Positions 32,014 through 41,888 of a stretch of 64,000 nucleotides of DNA are shown in pieces (positions within the stretch are counted from its first letter, which is position 1; the number at the start of each line of letters is the position of its first letter). The translations under genes were made by a program, and so were the position numbers. The notes beneath the pieces are model-generated. The model was given only the letters and a program-made list of their open reading frames with translations, had not been told where the DNA came from and ran no database searches. Where the stretch lies: positions 317,501-381,500 of the forward strand of contig JAMPIV010008058.1 of NCBI GenBank assembly GCA_024509875.1. Direction: 5' to 3'. The DNA comes from Oreohelix idahoensis (taxonomy: Eukaryota; Mollusca; Gastropoda; Stylommatophora; Oreohelicidae).

Positions 32014-32217
32014 ACGGGCTGATCACCCGTTTGCCAGTCACTTCGATTACGGAAACAACAGCAAATGGATTGATTTGCCGTTGCCCTAAAGATGCCAATA
32101 GGCGTGATGGGAAACAATGGCAAAGAAAACCTATCTGCTGTTGCCCTAAGACGCCACTAGGCGTAATGGCCACTGACTGCTTTGACGGTCGGTGGCTAAG
32201 GACGGAAGAAGAAGAAG
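32014..32217 (+). mobile_element. SINE-like element S3 in the LINE L endonuclease
   Basis: Flanked by ATATACATTCAAT (31997-32009 and 32218-32230; the match extends to 17 bp with one mismatch). It ends in a GAAGAAGAAG tail. It contains two copies of the same hairpin motif as S1, at about 32081-32113 and 32140-32172, each with GTTGCCCTAA followed by a self-complementary GCC/GGC core. It is 5'-shortened relative to S1. Confidence 0.72.
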
Positions 32218-32570
32218 ATATACATTCAATGCCAGTATGTTCTAGATCATCACGGCGTCTGTACTGAAGAGATGTTGAGATGTATATAACTAGCCCTGTT
32301 TCATGTTGTCTGTTAGAATCCCTGCAAATGGTGGTGAATCCATTAATCCTAATTTCTTCATCTGTAATTTTGTCATTGAGACGGGTTTCAGAAAAACCAA
32401 ATATGTGGAAGTTTTGTTGGAGAGAGGTGGAGACTTCAGGAAGCTTACCTAGCAGGTGGTAAATGTTTAAATGACCAATTTTAAGCCCTGATAGTTTAAG
32501 CCATGAATTAGTGATATTGCCTATATTTTGATTTGAGTTGTTGCAATCGGACATGATAATAGTCAATAGG

Positions 32571-33030
32571 AAAGAAAGAATGAGGGGAGTAGGAATGAGT
32601 AAGAAGCAATAAAATTAGTACACAATGGTTAATACAGAATTGTAAACAAGTTATAAAATATACACTGCAATAGATTTCTCTAAAGTCCGTGGACACTGTT
32701 TACCGTATCTTAATCTTTGCAAAAAGTGCGGCACACAGGAATATTTTGACTTCAACCACAGTCAATGTAGAGAATTCATCTTTTCGGGACAGTTAAAGGT
32801 CCACGCTTGTTAATTTTATGAGGATTTCCTAATTTTCCTCAACACGAATAAACAAAGGTGCAGTTGGAGAGAAGGCGTCAATCTGGGAACTAAGCTCCAA
32901 GCTGGTTTGAAATACAGCTTTTAAGTGAGTTTATCTGCAACAGCTTGGTGTTTGTGCGCTGAATTTTAACTATTGAAGTGAACTTGGCCTGCTGGAACCA
33001 TCCTGTCATTATATATTAACATTATCAAAT
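32571..33030. other. LINE L 5' region or flank, no gene recognised
   Basis: Upstream of the LINE L endonuclease on the minus strand. No clear ORF1. Nothing else identified. Confidence 0.3.
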
Positions 33031-33640
33031 TGTGATGGGGCCGTAAAGACACCCCGGAGGCCCCCCCCCCTTCATTGTTCATGGCAGATTTATCGCCCAT
33101 ATATTTTCGGTCAGCCAACGTGACTGTCAGCCCACGTGACGGCGTGAGCAAGCATTGCTGGGATGTAAAAAGTCTTCAAGAAGATATATTAGTTTAGGCC
33201 ATAATAAAGCCTAAGAATTAGTTGTGATGTGTTATATTTGGTAGTCGTGTGTTATATTTGATAATTGTGAGCCATACCTGTGTTTTCGTGCCTAATAGAG
33301 CAAATATCGCGAGTGTTATTTGTGCGACCAAATTAATACGAGTAGCGCGCAGTAAGTTGAGTGATTAGCCTAGTGCCTATATAAAGCATGCGATCGCCAG
33401 CAGCCGCCTTTCCTAGTATCAGTCCAGAAGAGAGAACAAACGAGACGAGGTGACCGGTGTGGGTAGCAGATGGACCAGAACACGTGAGCTGTAATTCTTA
33501 GCGCATTTTGTAGAATTTAGCATTCGTGTTCTTGTGACGATATTCTCGATACAATAGCTAAATTAGATAATATTCTAGTGCATAAAGTCAAAAATAAGAT
33601 AGAAAATAAAAATTGAGTCCAGCGTAGTATTCTCCTACGC
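33031..33640 (+). repeat. LTR-like sequence H, related to the LTR of element F
   Basis: Starts TGTGATGGGGCCG, which is the transcription-sense start of the F LTR (reverse complement of 38385 backward). Collinear similarity includes the AATAAAGCCT segment, GCGCGCAGTAA, GTGATTAGCCTAGTGCCTAT and the stretch after AGTATCAG. It is clearly diverged from F. The 3' end was not defined. Confidence 0.6.
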
Positions 33641-34248
33641 CCGCCCGCATGTCGATTCTGATAAACCTAATAGCCGAATGAAAGATACTGTCTTTTCGAA
33701 AAATTCGTCCTTGAGATTAAATGTAACACTTTTGCAAGGTCAAGTCGAATTGACAAGACGAGAGTGAAAGAATAAAAAAAAAGAGAGGGGAGGGATGGAA
33801 AGACAGAACCTAGAGAACGCCGTCTCGCGTTGATTTCACAAAAGCCAACTCGAGCAATATAGCCTTGGGCAATTTTCAAATTACGATACAAAACTAAAAA
33901 AAAAAATGTTCGTTAACTGATCATGTAAACAACCTTAGCTCTTATAAGGAATGACGTAATTCTAACGTACTACGGACGATTCTCGTATTTATTTTGAAAA
34001 TAGTTAGAAAAAGAATGGCACAGGTGGTAGTTTCTAGATTTGAAGACTAACATAGAAAAAATATGGAATTATGAACCAAAATACATAGGGCCATAAAAAT
34101 TATATATTCGGATGCCTTATGATCTCCTGAGCAATAATATGGTGTCAGTTAACCCCTAGTACAAAAAAATAACCAAGATAATGGCAATAATATTATGTAT
34201 GATAAGACGGACTGACGAGAAAAAAGATCACGCCTGCTTATTTTTTTC
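33641..34248. other. No gene seen; possible continuation of H
   Basis: AT-rich with purine-rich runs. No recognised coding or RNA feature. It ends at the integration site of element F. Confidence 0.3.
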
Positions 34249-34252
34249 ATGA
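34249..34252. repeat. Target-site duplication of element F, left copy (ATGA)
   Basis: ATGA precedes the LTR and recurs at 38386-38389 after the right LTR. Confidence 0.7.
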
Positions 34253-36268
34253 TGTGATAGGGTGGGCGAGATGATGATGGCGATTCTATTGTGATGTGTG
34301 ATCACTCTCTTGTCACACTCGCACCGACCCGAACAACAATAAAACTCTTGATTCAAGAGGCAGGGGCTATATTTATTTTTACAACCCATTCAGTGACAAA
34401 GCAAACATTAAACAAATAAACTAGCGAACATAACAAAACAAAACTAAACAAAACAAAACAAAACACCAAACAGTGCCCGATGCTAATCTGAAGAAGCAAA
34501 CAAAGCACAGAATAGTTAAAATCATAATATAATACTGAATGAGAAACACCACGCTCTCACCTGTCAAACTGTCCTACGCCGCCACCTGACACACTCAACT
34601 ATCACACACACACACACACTCATGTGTGTCGTCCAATGCGACTAGTATGGTGTTGTGCATGAGGCTGGCAACCTCACCATGTAACACAGATTGCTACCGA
34701 AACCACTACTGCCCTAGCATATGAATACTTAATATGGAGGCAAACCACACTGTTGGCCCCATGCTCCCTCAGGAGCGGAGAAGAGAAATATATACCTTGA
34801 AGTGAGCCCACGTGCGCTCACAACCATTCCTCACATAACCATAATTAAATAATCATAAAATGGACATAAAATAATATTCAACTATATGTACAACAAATAC
34901 TCTCAGTAATGAGAATAAGCTACTACCTCGTAACCGATCCACATCAGTATTCGTTACTGCATTCTGAAGCATGTCGTATGTGACGACTGGGGCGCCTGGC
35001 AACAAGCGTGTCGTATATGACCACTGGTGCGACTGGGAATCTCATCACATGAAACACATCGTTACCGAAACAACCACTGCAATAGCATAAAAATGCTTCT
35101 TGTCGGCTTGTGATAGACACCAGCCACATTGGTGTTTCCATGCTCCGCCGGGAGCAACCAGAGAAACACATGTCTCAACAAAGGAGTGGCCTCGCGCTCT
35201 CCAGAAATCTAAATACATATTCTCACCTCACAGTAACCCATTAAATATATACAGTAGAATTATGATAAGTAGGCTATCGTGAAATACACTCAATTACTTT
35301 TACATAAAAGAAATAAAATATCTACTCTTGACTTTAACAAAACTGGCATTAACACGAAAACTATCTCTTTCTTTCCTTTACTGGGGAAAATTATCTTAAT
35401 CTGCTTCCCACCCACGTGTCAATTCACGCGATCTAAAACTGCGTAACATTAAGTGATAACTAAGAGTGTTACCGCAGACCCCTCGCGCCGCTTTTATACA
35501 ATCACCACGTGGCTCTCCCTGTTGCCATCTTCCCAACTAGTTAATATTATCTAAATTGCAGTTTCTGATAACATTTCTGTCCAGTTTCATGTATAAAACA
35601 CTCTCCTACTAAATTTGCCCTGTCTGATGGATGAAATACTTGATACTAAATTCTCACATCTGGATTTAGGCTTTGCGTGCCTAATAAAACGTATCAAACA
35701 TTATTTTCACTCATCTATCATTTCTTCAAGACTAAATCATAACGTCCTAAAAAGACATTTCCTTTGGAAACACATCTATCTATATCACTAAACATTAAAA
35801 CAGACTCGTGCTGAATATAATTTCAGAATTATATAAAACTAACGCTAATTTAAATTAACTCACGTGTCATGTCTTTGTGTTCTTCTGTGTGGGTACACAG
35901 GGCGCCTCGTTTCGTTCCCTCTTGTCTGGACCGATACTTAAAAAAAGGGCCGCTGGTAGTTCGCTATCTCTTTTTATAGGCACTAGGCTAATCACTCACT
36001 TTACTGCGCGCTAGGCGTATTAATCTTGGCTACTTAAATATCACACGCGATTATCGCTTTATAAGGCACTAAACCACTCAAGTATGGCCCATAACTATCA
36101 ATTATAACCCACAACTCTACACCACAACTAATTTCTCAGGCTTTATTGTGGCCTCATTACATATCTTCTACTTCAGACTTTTCACAACCCAGAATGCTTC
36201 GCGCACATCGAAAATAGTCTGCCTAGAAACAGGTAGGGGGCGGGCGTCTCCTTTTCGGCCCCATCACA
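34253..36268 (-). repeat. Element F 3' LTR, long form
   Basis: Shares its outer ends with 37985-38385 but has about 1.6 kb more (about 34318-35930). That extra part is also found, in reverse orientation, in the G fragment (58134-59604), so it belongs to the LTR and the short 5' LTR is the deleted form. It includes CA-repeats and one copy of the roughly 125-bp unit that is tandem in G. Confidence 0.82.
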
Positions 36269-36290
36269 TATCTCCCTCCTAATTTTGTTG
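36269..36290 (-). other. Element F polypurine tract
   Basis: Minus-strand AGGAGGGAGATA directly precedes the LTR start TGTGATGGGG. Confidence 0.7.
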
Positions 36291-36340
36291 TCGTCCCGAC
36301 AACATCACTACCTCAGGCACTTCTGTCGAAATCTCTTAGA

Positions 36341-37888
36341 TCATTGGTGCTGCGTTTGATTATTTCTCAGCGGCGATGTTTTGGGCTCAGATTCTGTATT
36401 CGGTACAACTCGGCTGGGGACCCTCTTGGTCGTTATGTCCCCAGTTGTACGTTGTCGGGCTGGCAGTTGCTGTGGTCTAGAAGACTCGCACACATGTGCC
36501 GCATCGCTGCCTGCCTGTGACGTCTGCTTGTCAGTGCTTGCAACTGTCGAATCTGTAGGGGGATTGCTCCTGACGTGCTTGACACTCGTTTTGCGTGGAC
36601 GGTGGCCAACATTCCCCACTATCTGCTTTTGATGTGTCTCCTCCTCTGAACCTTGACTTGCACTCCCTCCTCTCTGCTTAAGACGAGTTTCCTCCCCTAA
36701 CCGACTACCAATCTTCTCGGCGCCCTTAGGGTGACAGTTGTCACGGTCATCTCTTGGCTTGCACCCGGAAGAAAACCTGGTTGTGGTAGCACGTCTCGAG
36801 AAAGAGCTCTTTGAGGGACAGGCGGCTATCAAATGTTCAGTTGACTTGCATCGAAAACATCTCTTCGGAAGCGGGCCTTGAGGGCACTTGGCTGCCATGT
36901 GGTCTGACAGGTCTCCACAATTGTAGCATCTTATCTTTCTGGGCTTCCTCTGTGCCATGTGTCGCTTCCTGCTGCCCTTACACTCTTGACCGCCAATGCC
37001 ACATACATAAATTGCTTCCATGCCCTGGACCGATGGTTTGCTGTCAAACTCTACTCGTTCATTCCTCGCCAGACTCCGGAATCCCTTTCTGTAGATCTTG
37101 GTCTGATGTACGAATACATCACTACCTCCATCATCTGGCGTGATGAACCCCCATCCCCGGTGAACACTATACCACTTGCAAACTCCTTTTTGCCTTGTCG
37201 GTGCCACTGCTTTTATTGGTGCTGTCAGCTCACAGCTTCCCTTGACGACAGCCTGACTCTCACATACAAGAAGGGCTAGTTGCGGTTCCTGCGGACACAC
37301 CTCCTCGTCTTGCGTTGGCTGTTCCCGCGGACACACCTCCTCGTCTTGCGTTGGCTGTTCCCGCGGACACACCTCCTCGTCTTGCGTTGGCTGTTCCCGC
37401 GGCTGGCATGGTGCTCTCTTTCTCTGCACCTCCTTTTGTGCTGGCGAACTGGACTCTGACATCTGTGCTATCTGGGACTTTAGGAACGATAATTCTGCTC
37501 TGAGTGCCTCCTTTTCCTTCTGAACTTCTGCACTTGCTATCTGGACCAGTGTCTCAGGCTTTTTACTTTCACCATAAACAGCATATTCCCAAGGGAAATT
37601 CCTGGTCATCTCACTGACTGGTTGTTGCTCGCTGTAGGCTTTTTTGACACTTTCCAGTAACTTCTCAGGGCTGGCCTTGGCTCCACCATGTATCCGTAAT
37701 TCTCTAGATACCCATGGTGTAACGTTGTTCCATATCATGTCTAACTTGTCTTCTGCACAAAAAGGCGCCACCTTCAACGCGGCTTCCACATCTTCCACAA
37801 ACTCTTGCCAAGTGGGTCTCCCCTCTCCACTAAACAACCTTATCTCTGGCTCCTTCACGTACAATATCTTCACAGGCGCATTAGCCAT
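36341..37888 (-). CDS. Gag-Lin28 fusion protein: capsid-like region, cold-shock domain, two CCHC knuckles
   Basis: Start chosen at the ATG at 37888 (515 codons); the open frame runs 22 codons further upstream but only from a GTG. Residues 5-110: Gag-like N-terminus (IRLFSGEG, TWQEFVEDVEAAL). About 120-150: helical Lys/Glu segment. 164-200: three tandem REQPTQDEEVCP-type repeats. 234-297: cold-shock domain with CKWYSVHRGWGFITP and DVFVHQTK (RNP1- and RNP2-like), then GFRSL and VEF. 298-320: basic linker with GIGGQECKGSRKR. 321-335: CCHC1, CYNCGDLSDHMAAKC, spacing CX2CX5HX4C. 344-357: CCHC2, CFRCKSTEHLIAAC, spacing CX2CX4HX4C. The order and motifs are those of Lin28, which binds let-7 precursors and mRNAs. 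The C-terminal 150 residues are polar and low-complexity. Function inferred: RNA-binding structural protein of the element. Confidence 0.9.
   Translation of the reverse strand: MANAPVKILYVKEPEIRLFSGEGRPTWQEFVEDVEAALKVAPFCAEDKLDMIWNNVTPWVSRELRIHGGAKASPEKLLESVKKAYSEQQPVSEMTRNFPWEYAVYGESKKPETLVQIASAEVQKEKEALRAELSFLKSQIAQMSESSSPAQKEVQRKRAPCQPREQPTQDEEVCPREQPTQDEEVCPREQPTQDEEVCPQEPQLALLVCESQAVVKGSCELTAPIKAVAPTRQKGVCKWYSVHRGWGFITPDDGGSDVFVHQTKIYRKGFRSLARNERVEFDSKPSVQGMEAIYVCGIGGQECKGSRKRHMAQRKPRKIRCYNCGDLSDHMAAKCPQGPLPKRCFRCKSTEHLIAACPSKSSFSRRATTTRFSSGCKPRDDRDNCHPKGAEKIGSRLGEETRLKQRGGSASQGSEEETHQKQIVGNVGHRPRKTSVKHVRSNPPTDSTVASTDKQTSQAGSDAAHVCESSRPQQLPARQRTTGDITTKRVPSRVVPNTESEPKTSPLRNNQTQHQ
37291..37410 (-). 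repeat. 36-bp in-frame tandem repeat in the Gag-Lin28 gene
   Basis: Three nearly identical 36-bp units encode a 12-residue acidic repeat between the Gag region and the cold-shock domain. The near identity points to recent expansion. Confidence 0.85.
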
Positions 37889-37964
37889 CTTGCAGCAGGA
37901 ATGCACTGCTGGGTGTTTACTATATTTGTTCGTTCGCTGTTTGCTCGGTGTCACTGTCTGACTT

Positions 37965-37982
37965 ATCCTGTCGACGACGCCA
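37965..37982 (-). other. Element F primer binding site
   Basis: On the minus strand TGGCGTCGTCGACAGGAT starts 2 nt after the 5' LTR. Its complement ends CGACGACGCCA, which resembles a serine tRNA 3' end. The tRNA identity is tentative. Confidence 0.6.
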
Positions 37983-37984
37983 AT

Positions 37985-38385
37985 TGTGGTAGGGTGGGCG
38001 AGATGATGATGTTGACGATAGTATGATGTGTGATCACTCTCTTGTCACTGATACTTAAAAAAAGGGCCGCTGGTAGTTCGCTATCTCTGTTTATAGGCAC
38101 TAGGCTAATCACTCACTTTACTGCGCGCTAGGCGTATTAATCTTGGCTACTTAAATATCACACGCGATTATCGCTTTATAAGGCACTAAACCACTCAAGT
38201 ATGGCCCATAACTATCAATTATAACCCACAATTCTACACCACAACTAATTTCTCAGGCTTTATTGTGGCCTCATTACATATCTTCTACTTCAGACTTTTC
38301 ACAACCCAGAATGCTTCGCGCACATCGAAAATAATCTGCCTAGAAACAGGTAGGGGGCGGGCGTCTCCTTTTCGGCCCCATCACA
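37985..38385 (-). repeat. Element F 5' LTR, short form
   Basis: 401 bp with the same ends as 34253-36268 but missing its central 1.6 kb. Where both exist they match closely except for a cluster near the outer end (38010-38030). Confidence 0.82.
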
Positions 38386-38389
38386 ATGA
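38386..38389. repeat. Target-site duplication of element F, right copy (ATGA)
   Basis: Matches 34249-34252. Confidence 0.7.
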
Positions 38390-39291
38390 CATATTTTGAA
38401 AAAAGCTTTGAGTAAATAGGACTAAAAGGTACCAAGATTTTGATTGGCTGTAGTTTAAAGGAAGGCCAGAGGGGATTGGCTAACCTAACACTAAAAATAT
38501 ACTTGTAGTAGTAAACGTAATATTTTGGGAATTTTTTTTTGTTGTTGTTAAGTTCGATTTAAAATTCATAATCGTCTGCTTCTATTGGCCAGCTTAGTTG
38601 ATATTGAGGAAAAAGTGCTGGCATAGGACGCCATTTCTTTAAAAAATCTTGCCGCGAGACGATGAGAACAGAAGTGTAATTCTAAATACAAATATTATAA
38701 ACTTCTGGACAGGGCAGTGATAACTTGGGCCAGATCTGCCAGTCATCGTTACTTGTGTGTAATATTCATTGAAATTGTGGTAAGATTGAATTTATTAACC
38801 ATTTTATTTTTAAAAGTTTGAATGTGAGATACTAACATACGACTGTAAGTAAGTCGATGGCAGACTTATGCAAAGCCTAGAGATTGATTATCATATGATA
38901 GCCTATCAGAGAGGTGTAGAACTACAAAATTATATATGATTGTCATCAAGGAGCACAACACCTATCCTATTGTATGGAAAAAAGATTACTGTTGGAATTG
39001 CAGAGGCGTTGTAACCATTAGGGGAGAGGAATACTGGTATACGTTGTCACTTCAAAATATAATGGTACAATAGGTTGTCATTAAGAGCTGACCCTATGCG
39101 TTTGTTTGTACTGTATCTGTAATTAACTGTGGAATATTATTGTATGCTTGTTATAAAGAAGGATGCATAAACTTCTTATTTCAGGGGTTTTTGTGGCCCT
39201 GACAGTCACATAAAACCAGGCTCGTGGGAACTGATTGATTCCTGACTCTGTTGCATAATTCTGGCACGTATTGGATGCCATTGCCTTTTAT
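38390..39291. other. Flank between elements F and B, no gene assigned
   Basis: AT-rich. The last part (39180-39291) is continuous with 57374 onward once element B is removed; short protein-like but broken frames cross that junction (see 57374-57508). Confidence 0.35.
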
Positions 39292-39296
39292 GATGT
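39292..39296. repeat. Target-site duplication of element B, left copy (GATGT)
   Basis: Recurs at 57369-57373. Confidence 0.88.
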
Positions 39297-39966
39297 TGTG
39301 GTGAAGTGAGATGTTATAAATATTTATAGGGGACTTAGTGTACTGACTGAGATCAGCTGAAAAGGTATATATATCTAATAAGAGTAGTGTATTATATATA
39401 ACCTTACTTGCTGCCACATATGTATACCTCAGTCAGAATTATTCTGGAATAGTGTGATGACTACGTTATATGTCTAGGGTATGTGTATGATGAAGTGTAA
39501 GTCATAACAACAACAGACAGATAAACAATGTAATTTATTCCACCACACTTGACAACACTGTGACACTCACATACATAAAACACTCTACGAGGATATCTTA
39601 AAGGAGTCACTGATAACTTTTCAAACAACAATATGTATTCATTGCTGTCATGAATGTATATGTGTCCTGATTCAAATACAAAGGGAACCAGGAATCACAA
39701 TCAATTTTAATTACAAGTTATATGTACAGAATTTCTCAATATGAATCTTGTAGTGACATGTATTTTTAATAGTATCCTATGTGTGTCAGTTGTGTAGTAG
39801 TAATACGAGGTAATACTGGTTTTGTTTTGTTCAAGCTCTGTTGGTATTTGTCATCATGACTTCAATAGTTTGTCTTTATTGGAACTAGTATTGGAGATGT
39901 TCTCAGTTCCTGATATTAAAACAATTAAATTCCCCTCTTAATTGTAGTTTACACTGTCATTTTAAG

Positions 39967-40206
39967 ATGGGGGTACATAATGTTGAGCTCAGCTGGCCAC
40001 ATCAGCTTATCTTGCGTGATGGCGGCAGGAAGAGACTCCTCTGCTCGATTTCTCCCCTGGGCTCTGGAGACACCTCACTGATAGCTAAATGGACCAAGGA
40101 GTATGCTGTCCGACTCTGGATTCAGCAAAGCTCTGACCAGGTGCTGCTCAATACCATCAAGACCACGGTCCCTGAAAACAAGAAGGATGTACCTTCTACT
40201 TCATAA
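39967..40206 (+). other. 79-codon open frame antisense in the element B LTR, copy 1
   Basis: ATG to stop, with a more GC-rich, gene-like composition than the surrounding LTR (motifs SISPLGSGDTSLIAKW and YAVRLWIQQSS). The same frame is kept in the other LTR at 55621-55860, with a visible difference (AAG/AAA) that is synonymous. It may be a captured host exon fragment. I do not recognise the protein. Confidence 0.4.
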
Positions 40207-40766
40207 CTAATTGATACTCTAGTTCTACACTGAGCACAATACATCACAAACATTGAGTTCAGAGCGTTAGGCCAACTGTCAGCTTCATCTGAAATACTTT
40301 ATACCAGTATTAACCTCCTTAATGGTTACTACGCCTCTGCACTTCCAGCATTATTTCTGTCTAATCAATAATCTAGGTGTCAGTGTACTGTTTGGCCATT
40401 CCATGCCGTTTTACTTTCCTCCGACACCTTTTGTTCAGGCTGGAGCATTATAGGCTTTACATCATGTTTGCTACTGAACTACACATATATACAGGCATAA
40501 ATTAACAATTTACATTCAATTTTCATTAAAAAGAGATCAAATATTTCAAACCTACCACAATTCATGGAAATACACAGATACGTTGACTAGCAATGAATTC
40601 TGGCACAAATACTGGCACAAATTCCCATCTGCTTATGTTCCAGGCTTTTATTTAGCAAAAATATGAGCTGGCTTCAACGCACTGTTGCTTCATCAAGCTT
40701 ATTTGAACTAGTGGTCTCGAACTAACGCTCTGAATTGTGTATATTCGCAGCTCTAACCAATGAAAC

Positions 40767-40771
40767 CCTGT
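40767..40771. repeat. Target-site duplication of element C, left copy (CCTGT)
   Basis: Recurs at 50065-50069, directly after the right LTR of C. Confidence 0.92.
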
Positions 40772-41864
40772 TGTTACGTACATTTATTACCTACGGGGGT
40801 AGTCTTCGGTCCTGCCAAATGTACGCACCAGTTTTATATAGTTATATTATTTGTGCGTTCGATTGATTCACGCACTGACGTGCACAATGCTGTGTGAGTT
40901 GCTTTGGACGCACGTGTAACCTAGTTGAGTAGATTGTGACGTCATGATAGGGGCAGCTCGGACGACATTTATGTCCGCAGTGTTATTCTTTGATTCCTGG
41001 CAAATTTGAAGAAGCCATCAGTTGTATTCGTATCTATTGGTCTTCATGGCGAAGCCAATAGTGGATGTATGAAGTAAGTGTCGCCCCATTTCTTATGGCA
41101 AGTTTAATTATGTAAATTAAAGTATCAGGCCGCTCCTATTAATGGTCTAGCGGGAATTCATCGGAGATGACATTCCTAGAATTGGACACACGGAGTCGAT
41201 AGCCTTTGGAATCTTTTGTAGAGGGAGAATCCATATGTGGAATCAAGTTAATGAATATATATATATATGCTTCACATGTTTAATATGCCGTTTTACCTAT
41301 GCCAAAGTCGTGGTATGGATACCGAGAGGTTAGCCAAGATGAAACACTAACCTGGTTGTATTGTTATATCTGCCTTTGTTTGGATTGGATATGCTATCTA
41401 AGAATTTTATGAAGAAAGTCTGGGATGCTTACAAGTATGATATAAATTATTGCTCCGTGAGAATGAATCCGTTTGCCTTAATAAACGTCCTTGGGAGAAG
41501 GTCAACGGACGTTAATACCATGTCTGTTATATGGTAATGGAAGTGATCCTTAGTCACTGGAATATAAGAGAACTTAACTGTTAGAGAATCTACAACAACT
41601 ATTAACAGTGATATTAACATTTTGACGTATGATCTTCGCATCTGTAACTATGATTGTCTTGTTCCACTTCGTTGGTGTCACGTCAATAAAATATATGTAC
41701 TGTAATCACCGACTTGTGTGCTGCCAATACTTGCCCAGTTCACCCAATTCAACGATACTTGTTGGAATTTTCGTTTGAAGAACTTTGTTGACATTCATTC
41801 CGTTTTAACCATTCGCGTTTCAATTTACCTCTTCACTGAACTCAACGATAAAATGGAGTCAACA
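40772..41864 (+). repeat. Element C 5' LTR
   Basis: 1,093 bp, repeated at 48976-50064. Contains AATAAAATA near 41690 as polyadenylation signal candidate. Confidence 0.95.
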
Positions 41865-41869
41865 ATAAA

Positions 41870-41888
41870 TGGTGTTCCAGTGTGGTCT
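41870..41888 (+). other. Element C primer binding site candidate
   Basis: TGGTGTTCCAGTGTGGTC begins 5 nt after the 5' LTR, the same gap as in elements A and B. The tRNA is not assigned. Confidence 0.6.

Larger units (their letters stand above)
29418..32566 (-). pseudogene. LINE L endonuclease-reverse transcriptase ORF, broken
   Basis: Read on the minus strand from about 32566. Apurinic-type endonuclease: LNIYHLLGKL, GFSETRLND (Glu), LLGDFNID, LSDHYPI (His). RT: SSGLDGISNKILRY, NSYRPISLLS, ESQSGF, AVFVDFKKVFDMIDH (catalytic Asp), GVPQGSILGPLLF and FADDCTIY. Then comes a C-terminal region with LTHAILSSNNAPPYL and LPKPRIDLFKQ. It is interrupted by SINE-like insertions at 32014-32217 (endonuclease) and 30481-30681 (between SGF and HSCHTAL of the RT fingers), plus several frame breaks. 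It cannot encode an active protein. Confidence 0.85.
17943..32570 (-). mobile_element. CR1/L2-like LINE L, heavily interrupted
   Basis: Minus-strand LINE. The endonuclease-RT coding region runs from 32566 down to 29418, its last codons are at 27557-27435, and the 3' UTR runs through 27434-26602 and 18258-17965 to the TTCG tail. It is interrupted by element A (TSD ATACC), a solo LTR (TSD TAGGC) and three SINE-like insertions. Removing the insertions restores continuity at each junction, so this is one old insertion and not several fragments. The clade assignment rests on motif style only. Confidence 0.75.
34253..38385 (-). mobile_element. LTR retrotransposon F encoding only a Gag-Lin28 fusion
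   Basis: A minus-strand element with LTR ends TGTGATAGGG or TGTGGTAGGG and CCCCATCACA, a 4-bp duplication, a primer site next to the 5' LTR, a purine tract next to the 3' LTR and one 515-codon gene. The internal region is only 1,716 bp (36269-37984), with 72 bp after the stop codon, so pol was never accommodated in this copy. The two LTRs differ in length (2,016 versus 401 bp); where they overlap they are close but not identical. Confidence 0.85.
39297..40771 (-). repeat. Element B 3' LTR, left part
   Basis: Direct repeat of 54951 onward. The copy stops at the insertion of element C and resumes at 50070. Confidence 0.9.

Noticed and set aside
34570..35110. Separate small genes in the long F LTR (short frames on both strands)
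   Set aside because: No domain or conservation; the region is repetitive LTR sequence shared with G.
36811..37279. Overlapping plus-strand frames of over 100 codons across the Gag-Lin28 gene
   Set aside because: Antisense shadows; the minus strand has the complete, motif-bearing protein.
37954..37954. GTG at 37954 as start of the Gag-Lin28 protein
   Set aside because: The first ATG in frame is at 37888 and directly precedes the conserved-looking MANAPVK segment.
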